Position numbers and translations under genes: made by a program | The notes under the pieces: generated by a model | The model's input: the letters and a program-made list of their open reading frames with translations, nothing else | Databases searched by the model: none | What the model was told of the DNA's origin: nothing | Source: Rikenella microfusus | Lineage (GTDB): Bacteria > Bacteroidota > Bacteroidia > Bacteroidales > VadinHA17 | Assembly: GCA_020722575.1 (NCBI GenBank) | Contig: DYKN01000006.1 | Span: forward strand, 1 to 64,000 | Direction of reading: 5' to 3' | Length of the DNA stretch: 64,000 nucleotides | In this document: one piece after another, positions 31,580 through 41,200 of the stretch | How positions within the stretch are numbered: the stretch's first letter is position 1 | How the letters are laid out: every line of letters begins with the position of its first letter

Positions 31580-32194
31580 ATGATCTTAAAGATTCATCCG
31601 GAAAATCCAGCTTCGAGGCAAATACTTAAAGTTGTGGAAACCCTCGAACAGGGGGGAATTGTAATTTACCCCACCGATACAGTTTATGCTATGGGTTGTG
31701 ATATCAGGGCTATAAAGGCAATTGAGAAAATTGCAAGATATAAAGGTCTGAATCCTCTAAATCCTGATATGTCATTTATTTTTTGTGACATGAGTCAGTT
31801 AAGTGAATATACTATTATAAAGGACAATAATGTTTTCAAACTTCTTAAGCGAAACCTGCCAGGGCCATTTACATTTATTGTTGAGGCAAATAACCAGATA
31901 CCTGGAATGTTCCGTAAGAAGAAAAAGACTGTAGGTATAAGGATTCCGGCAAATAATATAACCCTTGAAATAGTAAGAGAACTGGGAAGGCCAATTATTA
32001 CCACATCAATTCACGATCAGGATGATCTAATTGAATATACCACAGACCCTGAACTGATTTACGAACGTTACAGAGATTTTGCAGATATTGTTATTAATGG
32101 CGGATTTGGAAGGAATGAACCTTCCACTGTTGTTGATTGTACAGGGGATGAATTTGTTATTGTCAGGCAGGGACTGGGCCAGCTTGAATTTTGA
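31580..32194 (+). CDS. YrdC/Sua5 (YciO-type) threonylcarbamoyl-AMP synthase family protein
   Basis: Makes threonylcarbamoyl-AMP for tRNA t6A37 modification, or is its YciO paralog. The 204-residue protein has GGIVIYPTDTVYAMGCD (about 26-42), IARYKGLNPLNPDMSFIF (KxR..KxPxxP-like substrate site), LPGPFTFIVEA and VGIRIPANN, but lacks the C-terminal Sua5 domain. The ATG at 31580 is chosen because a -7 element TAAATTTG (31555-31562) precedes it; the frame opens at 31520 inside the SRP terminator region. The YciO-like spacing leaves some doubt whether this is the main t6A enzyme. Confidence 0.85.
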   Translation: MILKIHPENPASRQILKVVETLEQGGIVIYPTDTVYAMGCDIRAIKAIEKIARYKGLNPLNPDMSFIFCDMSQLSEYTIIKDNNVFKLLKRNLPGPFTFIVEANNQIPGMFRKKKKTVGIRIPANNITLEIVRELGRPIITTSIHDQDDLIEYTTDPELIYERYRDFADIVINGGFGRNEPSTVVDCTGDEFVIVRQGLGQLEF

Positions 32195-32198
32195 TGCT

Positions 32199-33647
32199 CT
32201 ATTTTTTGTAAAAACTTTTTGCAAATAAAACCATTACTGCAAGCAGTTCAAGTCGCCCAAGAAGCATTAATACTGACAGAAACCATTTCCCGGCAACAGG
32301 GACCTCTGCATAATTGCTGAAAGGCCCGAGGCTTCCCATTCCCGTACCAATATTTGCGAGAATGGATGCCGAAGTACCAAATGAAGTAATGAGGTCATAA
32401 TCCATAAGCGACAGTGCAAAAGCACCCACACATACAGTAATAAAGTAAATCATCAAAAAAACCAGTATGTTATATGCAATTCCCTGATGAACAGACTTGT
32501 GATTTATTTTCACCGAAAGAAAAGCATCGGGGTGAACGAGCCTTTTTATTTCAAGTCCTAAATTCTTAGTTATTATCATTAATCTCGCAACTTTAATACC
32601 TCCGCTTGTCGAACCTATCATACCACCTGTAAACATCAGAATAAAAAATATCAGCAATATTAGATCACCCCAGGCATTGTAATTGTTTGTATAAAAACCT
32701 GTTGTGGTTATTACAGATATCACGTGAAAAGATCCGTTTATTATAGAATCAATTAAATTGTAATTACCTTTAATGATGAAAATTGACGATATTATTAAAC
32801 AAGAAATAACTGAAATAAATAGATAAAAGATTAACTCGCTATTGGATTTTAACTGTAAAAAATCTTTTTTGTAGAGAAAATAAAAAACTGAAAGATTTGT
32901 TGCTCCGGCAAACATAAAAATGGTTATTTCCAGCTTTATTAGAGGTGTTGCAATGGCTGTCAGACTGTTATCATGTGTTGTAAATCCCCCTGTTGATAAG
33001 GTACTCAATGAGATACAAATTGCATCGGTCAGATTCATTCCCGTTAGAGCAAGAATAACGACTTCAAGGATAGTGAGAAAAATATAGATACCTATCAAAC
33101 GCTTGGCTGCATCAATCCATCTTGGATATAATTTTTCTGTCGATTGTCCGGAAAACTCTGTTGTTGTAAGCTGGACAGGGTTATCTTTGAAAATCGGTAG
33201 AATGTAAAGTGACAGAAAAATAATTCCAAGTCCGCCAAGCCATTGGCTGAGACTTCTCCAGATAATTATTCCTTTCGGAAGTGATTCAATACCAGTAAGG
33301 ACGGTAGCTCCGGTAGTAGTAAACCCTGAAACAGATTCAAAGAATGCATCTGTAAAGTTCTTTATTGTGCCACTCAATAGAAAAGGCAGGGTCCCGAAAA
33401 TGCTGAAAATAATCCAGATACCGGTAATAATTAGATAACCTTCACGGCAACTGTTAATTTGCTCTTTATCTTTGACAGGGGTATAGATGAAAATCCCGGC
33501 GGTGAATGTAATTATTCCTGAAAAAAACAATGATAAAGCGGAAGAGTCTCTCAAAAGGTATGATGTGAGAGATATAACCAGCATCATTATCCCTTCAAAT
33601 AAAAGCAGAATGCCATAAGCACGCGTTATGACCCTGAAATTAATCAT
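32199..33647 (-). CDS. trkH: Potassium uptake channel subunit TrkH
   Basis: Integral-membrane pore subunit of a Trk/Ktr potassium importer (482 residues, about ten to twelve membrane segments). The four selectivity-loop repeats are visible: SGFTTTGATVLTG, SLSTLSTGGFTTHDNS, VITTTGFYTNNYNAW and a last one in SILANIGTGMGSLGPF; GGMIGSTSGGIK follows the third. Downstream of trkA with a 5-bp gap, forming a two-gene potassium uptake operon. Ends 5 bp from the convergent YrdC gene. Confidence 0.94.
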   Translation of the reverse strand: MINFRVITRAYGILLLFEGIMMLVISLTSYLLRDSSALSLFFSGIITFTAGIFIYTPVKDKEQINSCREGYLIITGIWIIFSIFGTLPFLLSGTIKNFTDAFFESVSGFTTTGATVLTGIESLPKGIIIWRSLSQWLGGLGIIFLSLYILPIFKDNPVQLTTTEFSGQSTEKLYPRWIDAAKRLIGIYIFLTILEVVILALTGMNLTDAICISLSTLSTGGFTTHDNSLTAIATPLIKLEITIFMFAGATNLSVFYFLYKKDFLQLKSNSELIFYLFISVISCLIISSIFIIKGNYNLIDSIINGSFHVISVITTTGFYTNNYNAWGDLILLIFFILMFTGGMIGSTSGGIKVARLMIITKNLGLEIKRLVHPDAFLSVKINHKSVHQGIAYNILVFLMIYFITVCVGAFALSLMDYDLITSFGTSASILANIGTGMGSLGPFSNYAEVPVAGKWFLSVLMLLGRLELLAVMVLFAKSFYKK

Positions 33648-33652
33648 GCCGG

Positions 33653-34993
33653 TCAGATAAAAAACTTTGATACTTTTTCGAAGGCTGAAGGCAATGTGAA
33701 TACTACCACCCTGTCATTCGCTTTGATAATTGTGTCGCCGTATGCAATGAAAGGTTCTCCGTCCCTGACACCTCCTCCAATAATTGCATCGTGAGGGAAA
33801 TCAATACTCCTTAGTGTGCCTTTTGTTATTCTGGCGTTTGGCGGTACATTAAACTCAATGACTTCAGCTTCGGCACCGGCAATATATTTGACCTGTGTAA
33901 CGTTCGGGTTTGTAGTATGCCTGAATATTCTGCTTGCGGCCGAAAGTTTTTTGTTAATGATGGTGTCAATCCCGATATTTTCGGCAAGGTGGATATATTC
34001 AGTGTTTTCAACTTCGGCAATGGTTTTCTTAACCCCCATCTTTTTAGCCAGTAAACATGAAAGGATGTTTGTTTCAGAATTACCTGTTACTGCAACAAAA
34101 GCATCGGTATTGCTTATACCTTCCCTGCTCAGCAAATCAACATCACGACAATCGCCGTTTATTACCAGCGTGTATTCCAGTAAGTTATTAAGAGCTTCAC
34201 ACTTATCTTTATCAGAATCAATTAGTTTTACTGAATGTGTCTTCTGTGCATGAAGAGCAATGTGTTTGCCTATTCTGCTCCCACCGACAATCATTATACT
34301 TGTTGCTTCAAAACTTTCCTTTCCGAGCCTCCTCATAACCTCATCAATACCCTCTCTGGTAGAGATGACATAAACCTTGTCGCCGAGCCTGAATACCTCA
34401 TTAGGGCCCGGTATAATAGTTTTTTCATTTCTCTTGATTGCCAGCGTCCTGTATTTGTCAGGCTTGAATTCTTTTGCTATATCCTTGAGGCTTTTGTTTA
34501 TTAAAGGAGTGCTCCTGTCAAGTTTATGCACGTACATTACAAGCTTACTCCCTGAAAACTCCATGAAATCAGTTGAACCTGACTCATGAAGAAGCATCAG
34601 AACCTCCCTTGCTGCTATATGCTCAGGAAAGATAAGAGAATCAATTCCTAAGGTCCTGAAAAAATCCTCATTTTCAGGCTCCAGATATTCAAGATTGTCA
34701 ATCCTTGCAATAGTCTTAATTGCCCCAAGCCTTTTGGCAAGAATTGCGGAAGTAATATTTGTATTTTCCGAATGGGTAACAGCAATGAACAAATCAGTTT
34801 TTTTCTTTAAGGCACTCTTTAGAAGAAAAACTGAAGTAGCTGACCCCTGAAATGTCAAAACATCCATTGAAGAATCAATAGGCTTCAGTGTGTCTTCATC
34901 CGGATCGATGATCAGTATCTCATGGTTCTCGTTCGACAGCATTTTAGCCAGATGAGTACCTACTTCTCCGGCTCCAGCTATGATTATCCTCAT
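33653..34993 (-). CDS. trkA: Trk system potassium uptake regulator TrkA
   Basis: Cytoplasmic gating subunit of TrkH (446 residues). Two RCK_N Rossmann domains bind NAD(H)/nucleotides: MRIIIAGAGEVGTHLAKML at the start and MIVGGSRIGKHIALHA near 233, each followed by acidic ends (IIDPD, LIDSDKD). Each is followed by an RCK_C domain (about 140-225 and 365-446, e.g. FRLGDKVYVISTREGIDEV and NDRVVVFTLPSAFEKV). The double-domain architecture is that of TrkA rather than single-domain KtrA. First gene of the operon. Confidence 0.94.
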   Translation of the reverse strand: MRIIIAGAGEVGTHLAKMLSNENHEILIIDPDEDTLKPIDSSMDVLTFQGSATSVFLLKSALKKKTDLFIAVTHSENTNITSAILAKRLGAIKTIARIDNLEYLEPENEDFFRTLGIDSLIFPEHIAAREVLMLLHESGSTDFMEFSGSKLVMYVHKLDRSTPLINKSLKDIAKEFKPDKYRTLAIKRNEKTIIPGPNEVFRLGDKVYVISTREGIDEVMRRLGKESFEATSIMIVGGSRIGKHIALHAQKTHSVKLIDSDKDKCEALNNLLEYTLVINGDCRDVDLLSREGISNTDAFVAVTGNSETNILSCLLAKKMGVKKTIAEVENTEYIHLAENIGIDTIINKKLSAASRIFRHTTNPNVTQVKYIAGAEAEVIEFNVPPNARITKGTLRSIDFPHDAIIGGGVRDGEPFIAYGDTIIKANDRVVVFTLPSAFEKVSKFFI

Positions 34994-35085
34994 ATAAATT
35001 AAACCTTGAAAAACAATACAAAATAAGTCATAAATCCAGTAATTCTCAAGTTTTTTAACACAATATTCAGATGAAACCTCTTTAT

Positions 35086-37089
35086 TTATTCAAACACGAT
35101 TCTTCGGCATCCTGAATTCCTGGTATACCAAATGCGGCCATCAGATAAGTGCCTGTCTTTCAATTTATCAGTTCTATCCTGATATCCTGAGGTGAAAATT
35201 ATTTCATCTGCACTGATTCCGGAAATGTCTTTAACAGGTTTTGTTCCAGTAATAATTATTATGTCAGGTCTATTATATGGATTTATAGATTCTATATCTT
35301 CTGAAATGACTATGGTTTTCTCCCCTGCTTTTATTATAAATGGCAGAATACCCCTGCAGTCAACCGGCTTTATTTTCAAATGCGCTATTGAAACATGCCT
35401 TTTTATATCTTGCGGTATTTCCCCTCCGGAATAGAACAAATAAAGTGTATGGGCACTTTTAATCCCTGCTGCAAATTGTCCGGGGATGTTATACACAATT
35501 AATTCATTTCTGAGACTACTTGAAATCTTTTTAATTGTTGAAGTAGCCAATAGAATAAGAAGAGATACAGGTAAAATAAGTTTGTTAAATTTCCTGTTCC
35601 AGGTTATCAGACCGAGTAAAATTCCGAGCAAAGCTGTCAGCATTAGAGATTCAGCAGGAGATATTCCGATATTTTCAACTGAAGCAAATGAAATTTGCGA
35701 AGTTCTTTCAGCCACAAATCCTGCCATTCTTGATGTAGTTTTCAATATTATGGCAAAAAAACCGGACAATAGGCATGAAGAGCCTGTTAAAATGGTTAAA
35801 AATCCTGAAATAATAATTACTGCTGCCAGGGGGATGATTAAAAGATTGGAAATAATAAATAGAAGTGGAAACCGATTAAACATCATTAAAGTCAATGGTA
35901 GTGTGCCTGCCTGAGCAACAACAGAGACCGAAATTATTTGCCATATTCTGTCGGGTATTATATTTTTAAAGCTTAGCAGATTATAAAATCCCTTATAAAA
36001 AAGCAGGATGAATAAAACTGCCATATAGGAGAGGAGGAAGGATGAATCGAAGATTACGAATGGATGTGATATTGTAAGAATAAAAGCTGATGCGAATAGT
36101 GAATTGACAGGATTGACTTTTCTACCGAGTAAATGGCCGGTGTGCAGGAATGAAAACATGAGCGAAGCTCTCAGAACCGAAGGAGTCAATCCGGTAGTGA
36201 ATGCAAATTCCCATAGCACGATTAATGTAATCAGGAGTCTGATAATGTGCAGTTTTTTTCGCAAGAAAAAGAAAATATTAAAGATGAAAAAGCTCAGTAT
36301 ACCTGCATGAAGGCCTGACACAGCCATTACATGCATTACTCCTGCACGGGAAAAGCTCTCCTTGCTGCTTTCCTCAAGCAGCTCCTTTTCTCCCAGAGTG
36401 ATGGCTGCTGCCAGTGCCAGTTCATTCCCTGCAAGTCCACGATTCCTGTAAAGGCTGACTATCTTTTCCCGGAAGATCAGGGCTCTCTCTCTTAAATTTC
36501 GGTTAAATGGCTTGTGTATTAAAATAATGTCATTATGCGATGTGAAAGCAAAATATCTGAATCCCTTTCTTTCCATATAAAATTTGTAATCAAATTCAAA
36601 AGGATTACCCCTATTTTTTATCTCCGATGGTACGCAACTGAAGATCATGATATCGCCAGGTTTTAAGCGTTTAATTAGGGTGTCGCTTTTTTCATGATAA
36701 AGTAAGACGGAACCTTTGACTTTATATCGTACCGTATCATAGATAATCTCGTTAAGTCTGACTTTCATTAGGATGGTTTTTTCCTTTTCTTCAGGGAAAT
36801 CAAGTAGAACAGATCTGAAAATTGTTTTTTCATTCTTCAGATTACTGAGTGATGATTTTTCCAGTTGACCTGACAGAAAGCCTGCACTGAACAGAAATCC
36901 GGTCAGAAACAAGCCATAAAGTTTGTTTTCAAATAAATCAGCTTTGAAGTAACTGCCAAGAAGAAGAATGAACAGTAAAAAAATCAGTTTTTCAGTAAGA
37001 AAAATAGAAGGGCTGGTAATATGACTGGCAATTATGCCTGCACACAAAGGGAAATAGAGCCTCAGGAATGGTATTTGCCTGTAAAGCAC
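35086..37089 (-). CDS. comEC: ComEC/Rec2-family DNA uptake channel, no MBL domain
   Basis: Inner-membrane protein of 667 residues with an N-terminal soluble DUF4131 region (about 30-210) between membrane segments and the competence domain (about 215-490) carrying LALAAAITLGEKELL and VMHVMAVSGLHAGI, the family signatures. It would pass single-stranded DNA across the inner membrane. The C-terminal 150 residues do not show the HxHxDH metal motif of the metallo-beta-lactamase domain found in full-length ComEC, which is frequent in this phylum. No other competence gene is nearby, so natural transformation is not established. Confidence 0.9.
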   Translation of the reverse strand: MLYRQIPFLRLYFPLCAGIIASHITSPSIFLTEKLIFLLFILLLGSYFKADLFENKLYGLFLTGFLFSAGFLSGQLEKSSLSNLKNEKTIFRSVLLDFPEEKEKTILMKVRLNEIIYDTVRYKVKGSVLLYHEKSDTLIKRLKPGDIMIFSCVPSEIKNRGNPFEFDYKFYMERKGFRYFAFTSHNDIILIHKPFNRNLRERALIFREKIVSLYRNRGLAGNELALAAAITLGEKELLEESSKESFSRAGVMHVMAVSGLHAGILSFFIFNIFFFLRKKLHIIRLLITLIVLWEFAFTTGLTPSVLRASLMFSFLHTGHLLGRKVNPVNSLFASAFILTISHPFVIFDSSFLLSYMAVLFILLFYKGFYNLLSFKNIIPDRIWQIISVSVVAQAGTLPLTLMMFNRFPLLFIISNLLIIPLAAVIIISGFLTILTGSSCLLSGFFAIILKTTSRMAGFVAERTSQISFASVENIGISPAESLMLTALLGILLGLITWNRKFNKLILPVSLLILLATSTIKKISSSLRNELIVYNIPGQFAAGIKSAHTLYLFYSGGEIPQDIKRHVSIAHLKIKPVDCRGILPFIIKAGEKTIVISEDIESINPYNRPDIIIITGTKPVKDISGISADEIIFTSGYQDRTDKLKDRHLSDGRIWYTRNSGCRRIVFE

Positions 37090-37128
37090 GTTATGCAGCT
37101 ATAAAGACTGCATAAAGATAATAAAAAT

Positions 37129-37695
37129 CTATTTTCTTTTTGGATTGTAAACAATGGTCTTGTAATCGGCTTCAAATTTACCCCGAGCTATATCGTTAAG
37201 TTTACCCTTGATTAGCTTTTTTCGGAGAGGGCTTATTTTTTCGACAAAAAGAATTCCGTCAAGGTGATCATATTCATGCAGGATTACCCTTGCTTTATAC
37301 CCCTCGTAAGATTCATCATTAAATTTTCGATTTTCGTCGTAATACTGTATTCTGATGAATGATTCTCTTTTAACTTCTTCCCTGATGTTGGGTATGCTAA
37401 GGCATCCCTCATTCATTGAGACAACCTCACCATTTTTTTCAATTATTTTCGGATTGATAAACACTTTTTTGAAATCTGCAAAATCCGGTTCATCATCAGC
37501 CAGAGGGGCGCCGTCAATTACAAAGATTCTAAGGGATTTCCCTATTTGTGGTGCGGCCAGACCTATCCCTTCAGCATTGTACATTGTTTCAAACATGTCA
37601 TCGATTAATTGATTGAGATCGGGAAAATTGTCGGGTATCTCTTCTGCCAACTTTTTTAACACAGGATGTCCGTAAACAACTACTGGATATATCAT
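37129..37695 (-). CDS. def: Peptide deformylase
   Basis: Removes the formyl group from the N-terminal methionine of new proteins. The 188-residue enzyme shows all three motifs: GIGLAAPQIG (about 43-52), EGCLSIP (about 96-102) and HEYDHLDG (about 139-146), supplying the Cys and two His metal ligands and the catalytic Glu. The start overlaps the ruvX stop by 4 bp (ATGA-type), so the two are co-translated. Confidence 0.96.
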   Translation of the reverse strand: MIYPVVVYGHPVLKKLAEEIPDNFPDLNQLIDDMFETMYNAEGIGLAAPQIGKSLRIFVIDGAPLADDEPDFADFKKVFINPKIIEKNGEVVSMNEGCLSIPNIREEVKRESFIRIQYYDENRKFNDESYEGYKARVILHEYDHLDGILFVEKISPLRKKLIKGKLNDIARGKFEADYKTIVYNPKRK

Positions 37696-38135
37696 TGTAT
37701 GTCGGTATTTTCGTTAATTATTAGGTTCATTCTTTCCATAAATGACTGAAGGATGAGCGAAGCACTTATTTTATCAACAAGTGATTTATCCATTCTTTTT
37801 TTCTTTTTAACACCTCCTTCAAGAAGCGTTTTCTGCCCGATTACAGATGTAAACCTTTCATCGGCCAGGTAGATTTTCTTATCAGGATAAAGTTTTTTCA
37901 ATCTTTTTATGAACGGATCTATATATTTAACAGCTTCACTGGGTTTATTGTTCATTTGTTTTGGGTATCCCATCACAATTATATTAACTTCCTCCTTGCT
38001 GAAGTAATTGGTGAGAAATTTTTCAAGTTCTGCCACAGGAATAGTTTCGAGGGGAGTTGCAATGATTCGTAGTGGATCAGTTACTGCAATTCCAGCTTTT
38101 TTTCTTCCATAATCAATAGCAATAATTCTGCTCAT
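37692..38135 (-). CDS. ruvX: Holliday junction resolvase-like RuvX (YqgF)
   Basis: RNase H-fold protein implicated in 16S rRNA processing and DNA junction cleavage. 147 residues starting MSRIIAIDYGRKKAGIAVTDPLRIIATP, with DIIMGYP-like VIVMGYPKQMN, LADERFTS and a final Asp in KSLVDKISASLIL. The ATG at 38135 is chosen over the one at 38150: the -7 element TAATTTTG (38159-38152) puts the transcription start near 38148, which would exclude the earlier codon. Co-transcribed with def. Confidence 0.93.
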   Translation of the reverse strand: MSRIIAIDYGRKKAGIAVTDPLRIIATPLETIPVAELEKFLTNYFSKEEVNIIVMGYPKQMNNKPSEAVKYIDPFIKRLKKLYPDKKIYLADERFTSVIGQKTLLEGGVKKKKRMDKSLVDKISASLILQSFMERMNLIINENTDIQ

Positions 38136-38151
38136 GTTAATTTTAGACATG

Positions 38152-38159
38152 CAAAATTA
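38152..38159 (-). promoter_or_regulatory. -7 element of ruvX-def
   Basis: TAATTTTG on the minus strand matches TAnnTTTG. It directly adjoins the U-tract of the nifJ terminator. No good -33 box at 19-20 bp. It decides the ruvX start, as the transcript should begin near 38148. Confidence 0.6.
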
Positions 38160-38196
38160 CAAAAAAACAGGAAGAAGTTTACTTTCTTCTTCCTGT
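38160..38196 (-). terminator. Intrinsic terminator of the PFOR gene
   Basis: ACAGGAAGAAG (38196-38186) and CTTCTTCCTGT (38177-38167) form a perfect 11-bp stem with an 8-nt loop, followed on the minus strand by seven T residues. It lies 42 bp after the nifJ stop. Confidence 0.9.
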
Positions 38197-38238
38197 CAGT
38201 GCATTACTTTACGGCAACCAGATAAGTCTAACTACAGG

Positions 38239-41200
38239 TTATGATTGTGGAACATATTGCATTTCAGCCATACGTTTGTATTTCATGTATCTGTATTTTG
38301 CATTTTCTTCAGCTGCTTTAAAGAGATCTTCAGCCGAATCGGGATTTGTCTTATAAAGAGATGTGAAGCGTACTTCGGAGTTGAGAAATTCCCGGAATAG
38401 TGACCAGTCTGGCTCTTTTGAGTCGAGAATGAAAGGATTTTTACCTTCTGCTTCAAGGAGAGGATTATATCTGTAGAGATGCCAGTATCCTGCTTTGACT
38501 GCCCTTTCTTCCTGTTCCTGGGACTTTTCCATTCCATTTTTAAGTCCGTGGTTTATACATGGTGCATATGCAATAATAAGTGAAGGACCCGGGTAAGCTT
38601 CCGCCTCTTTAACGGCTTTCAGGAGCTGGGCATTGCTGGCACCCATTGCAACCTGTGCAACATACACGTAGCCATAGCTCATTGCCATCAGACCAAGATC
38701 TTTTTTCCGGATCTTTTTTCCAGCGGCTGCAAATTTGGCCACAGCTGCGGTAGGGCTTGCTTTAGAAGCCTGCCCTCCTGTATTGGAGTAAACTTCTGTA
38801 TCAAGAACAAGTACATTTACATCTTCTCCTGAGGCAAGAACATGGTCAAGGCCACCAAATCCGATATCGTAAGCCCAGCCATCGCCACCTATAATCCAGT
38901 GAGATTTTTTTACAAGATATTGTTTGAGGTTTAAAATTTCATTTGCGACGGTAGAGTTCTCTTTTTCGCATGCTTCAATAACTTTTGCTGAGGCTACCTT
39001 TGAGGCTTCTGCATTATTGCGTGATGCCAGCCATTCTTCAAAAACACTCTTTGTTTCGGGTTTGATGTTGTCGGTGCTGATTGCTTCCTTCATAATTCTT
39101 GCAATCCGGTCTCTCAGTTTGTTTGAGCCCAATGCCATGCCCAGGCCATACTCGGCATTATCTTCAAACAGGGAGTTAGCCCATGCAGGGCCATGGCCGT
39201 TTTTGTTACAGGTATATGGTGTTGAGGGAGCAGAGCCTCCATATATTGATGAACATCCGGTGGCGTTGGCAATAGTCATCCTCTCACCAAAAAGCTGAGT
39301 GATAAGCTTTACATAGGGAGTCTCGCCGCATCCTGCACAGGCACCCGAAAATTCAAACAGAGGCTGTGAAAATTGACTGTTTTTTACATTAAGATACTTG
39401 TCTACTACATAATCTTTGTATCCAACTTTTTCATGCATGTAATTCCATCTTTCTGCTTCGGCAAGCTGTGTTTCAAAAGGTTTCATTACAAGTGCTTTGG
39501 TCTTGGTCGGACATACATCGACACAGTTATTGCATCCAACGCAGTCGTAAATACTTACCTGAATCCTATATCTGTATGCCTTTAGAGCACCTGGAATACC
39601 CTGTATTGTTTTTGTTCCTGCCGGTGCAGCTGAAGCTTCCTCCTCAGTAAGAAGAAAAGGCCGGATAGCTGCATGAGGACATACATACGAACACTGGTTG
39701 CATTGAATGCAGTATTCAGGTATCCATTCCGGTACATAAACAGCTACACCGCGCTTCTCATAGGCAGCTGTGCCTGCAGGGAAAGTACCATCTTCCCTGC
39801 CCTTGAACGCACTCACAGGCACCTCATCACCCTTCATCCTGTTGATAGGTTCAAAAACCTTTTGTATAAATTCAGGTAAATCCCTTTTATCAGGCTTTTT
39901 CTCAATAGTTAAATCAGCCCATTCAGCCGGTATTTCCACCTTTGTGATTTCACCCCCTCTATCAATTGCCATATAGTTCAGATTCACAACCTTTTCACCT
40001 TTTCTGCCATAAGTCTTGTAAACGGCTTTCTTCATTTCATCAATAGCCTTTTCATACGGGATTACATTTGAGACCTTAAAGAATGCCGACTGCATAATTG
40101 TGTTTGTGCGTGTACCCAGCCCGATCTCCTCAGCAATAGCAGTTGCATTAATTATATAAAATTTAATGTTATTTTCTGCTATATACTTTTTCATGCCGAC
40201 GGGAAGGCGCTTCTTTGTTTCCTCAATATCCCAGATGGAATTCAAAAGGAAGGTGCCACCTTTCTTAAGACCCTTGAGCATATCATATTTTTCAAGATAT
40301 GCCGGAACATGGCATGCTACAAAATCGGGGTTGTTTACATAATATGGTGAGCGGATTGGTTTATCTCCAAATCTTAGATGTGATACTGTAAGACCACCCG
40401 ATTTCTTTGAGTCGTATGCAAAGTATGCCTGGCAGTATTTATTGGTAGTTTCACCTATAATTTTGATTGAATTTTTATTTGCGCCTACTGTACCATCTGA
40501 ACCAATACCAAAAAATTTAGCCGAATATGTGCCGGGATAATCAACGTTAATGTCAGGTAGTATAGGAAGAGAAGTGTTTGTTACGTCGTCGATTATACCG
40601 ACGGTGAAAAAGTTTTTAGGTTCTTTTAGCTTCATATTCTCGAATACTGAGAGAACCATTGCCGGTGTTGTATCTTTTGAGCTCAGACCGTAGCGACCTC
40701 CCAGGATAACAGGTTTGAGATCACTGTCATAGAATAGTGCTTTAACGTCAAGGTAAAGAGGTTCTCCCGGTGCGCCCGGTTCCTTGGTTCTGTCAAGAAC
40801 TGAAATGACTTTTACTGACTTCGGAAGGACATTAAAGAAATATTTTGAAGAGAAAGGTCTATAAAGGTGTACGGTTATAAGTCCAACTTTTTCTCCTTTA
40901 CTCATCAGGTAATCAATAACTTCTTTAGTGGTGTCGTTGACAGAGCCCATTGCAATAATTACACGTTCAGCTTCGGGATGACCGTAATAAGTAAAAGGTT
41001 TATAAGTTCTTCCCGTAAGTTTTGATATTTCATTCATGTAATGAGCAACTATATCTGGAACTGCCTCATAAAACGGATTAATTGCTTCTTTGGCCTGGAA
41101 GAAAATATCGGGATTTTGTGCAGTACCTCTTGTAACCGGATGTTCAGGATTAAGGGCATTATTACGGAATCTTTCCAGGGCTTCCCTGTCAACAAGCTTT

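Noticed and set aside
33816..34253. 145-codon plus-strand frame inside trkA
   Set aside because: Antisense to a conserved RCK domain; composition follows the codon pattern of trkA.
38924..39298. 124-codon plus-strand frame in nifJ
   Set aside because: Antisense shadow of the PFOR TPP domain.
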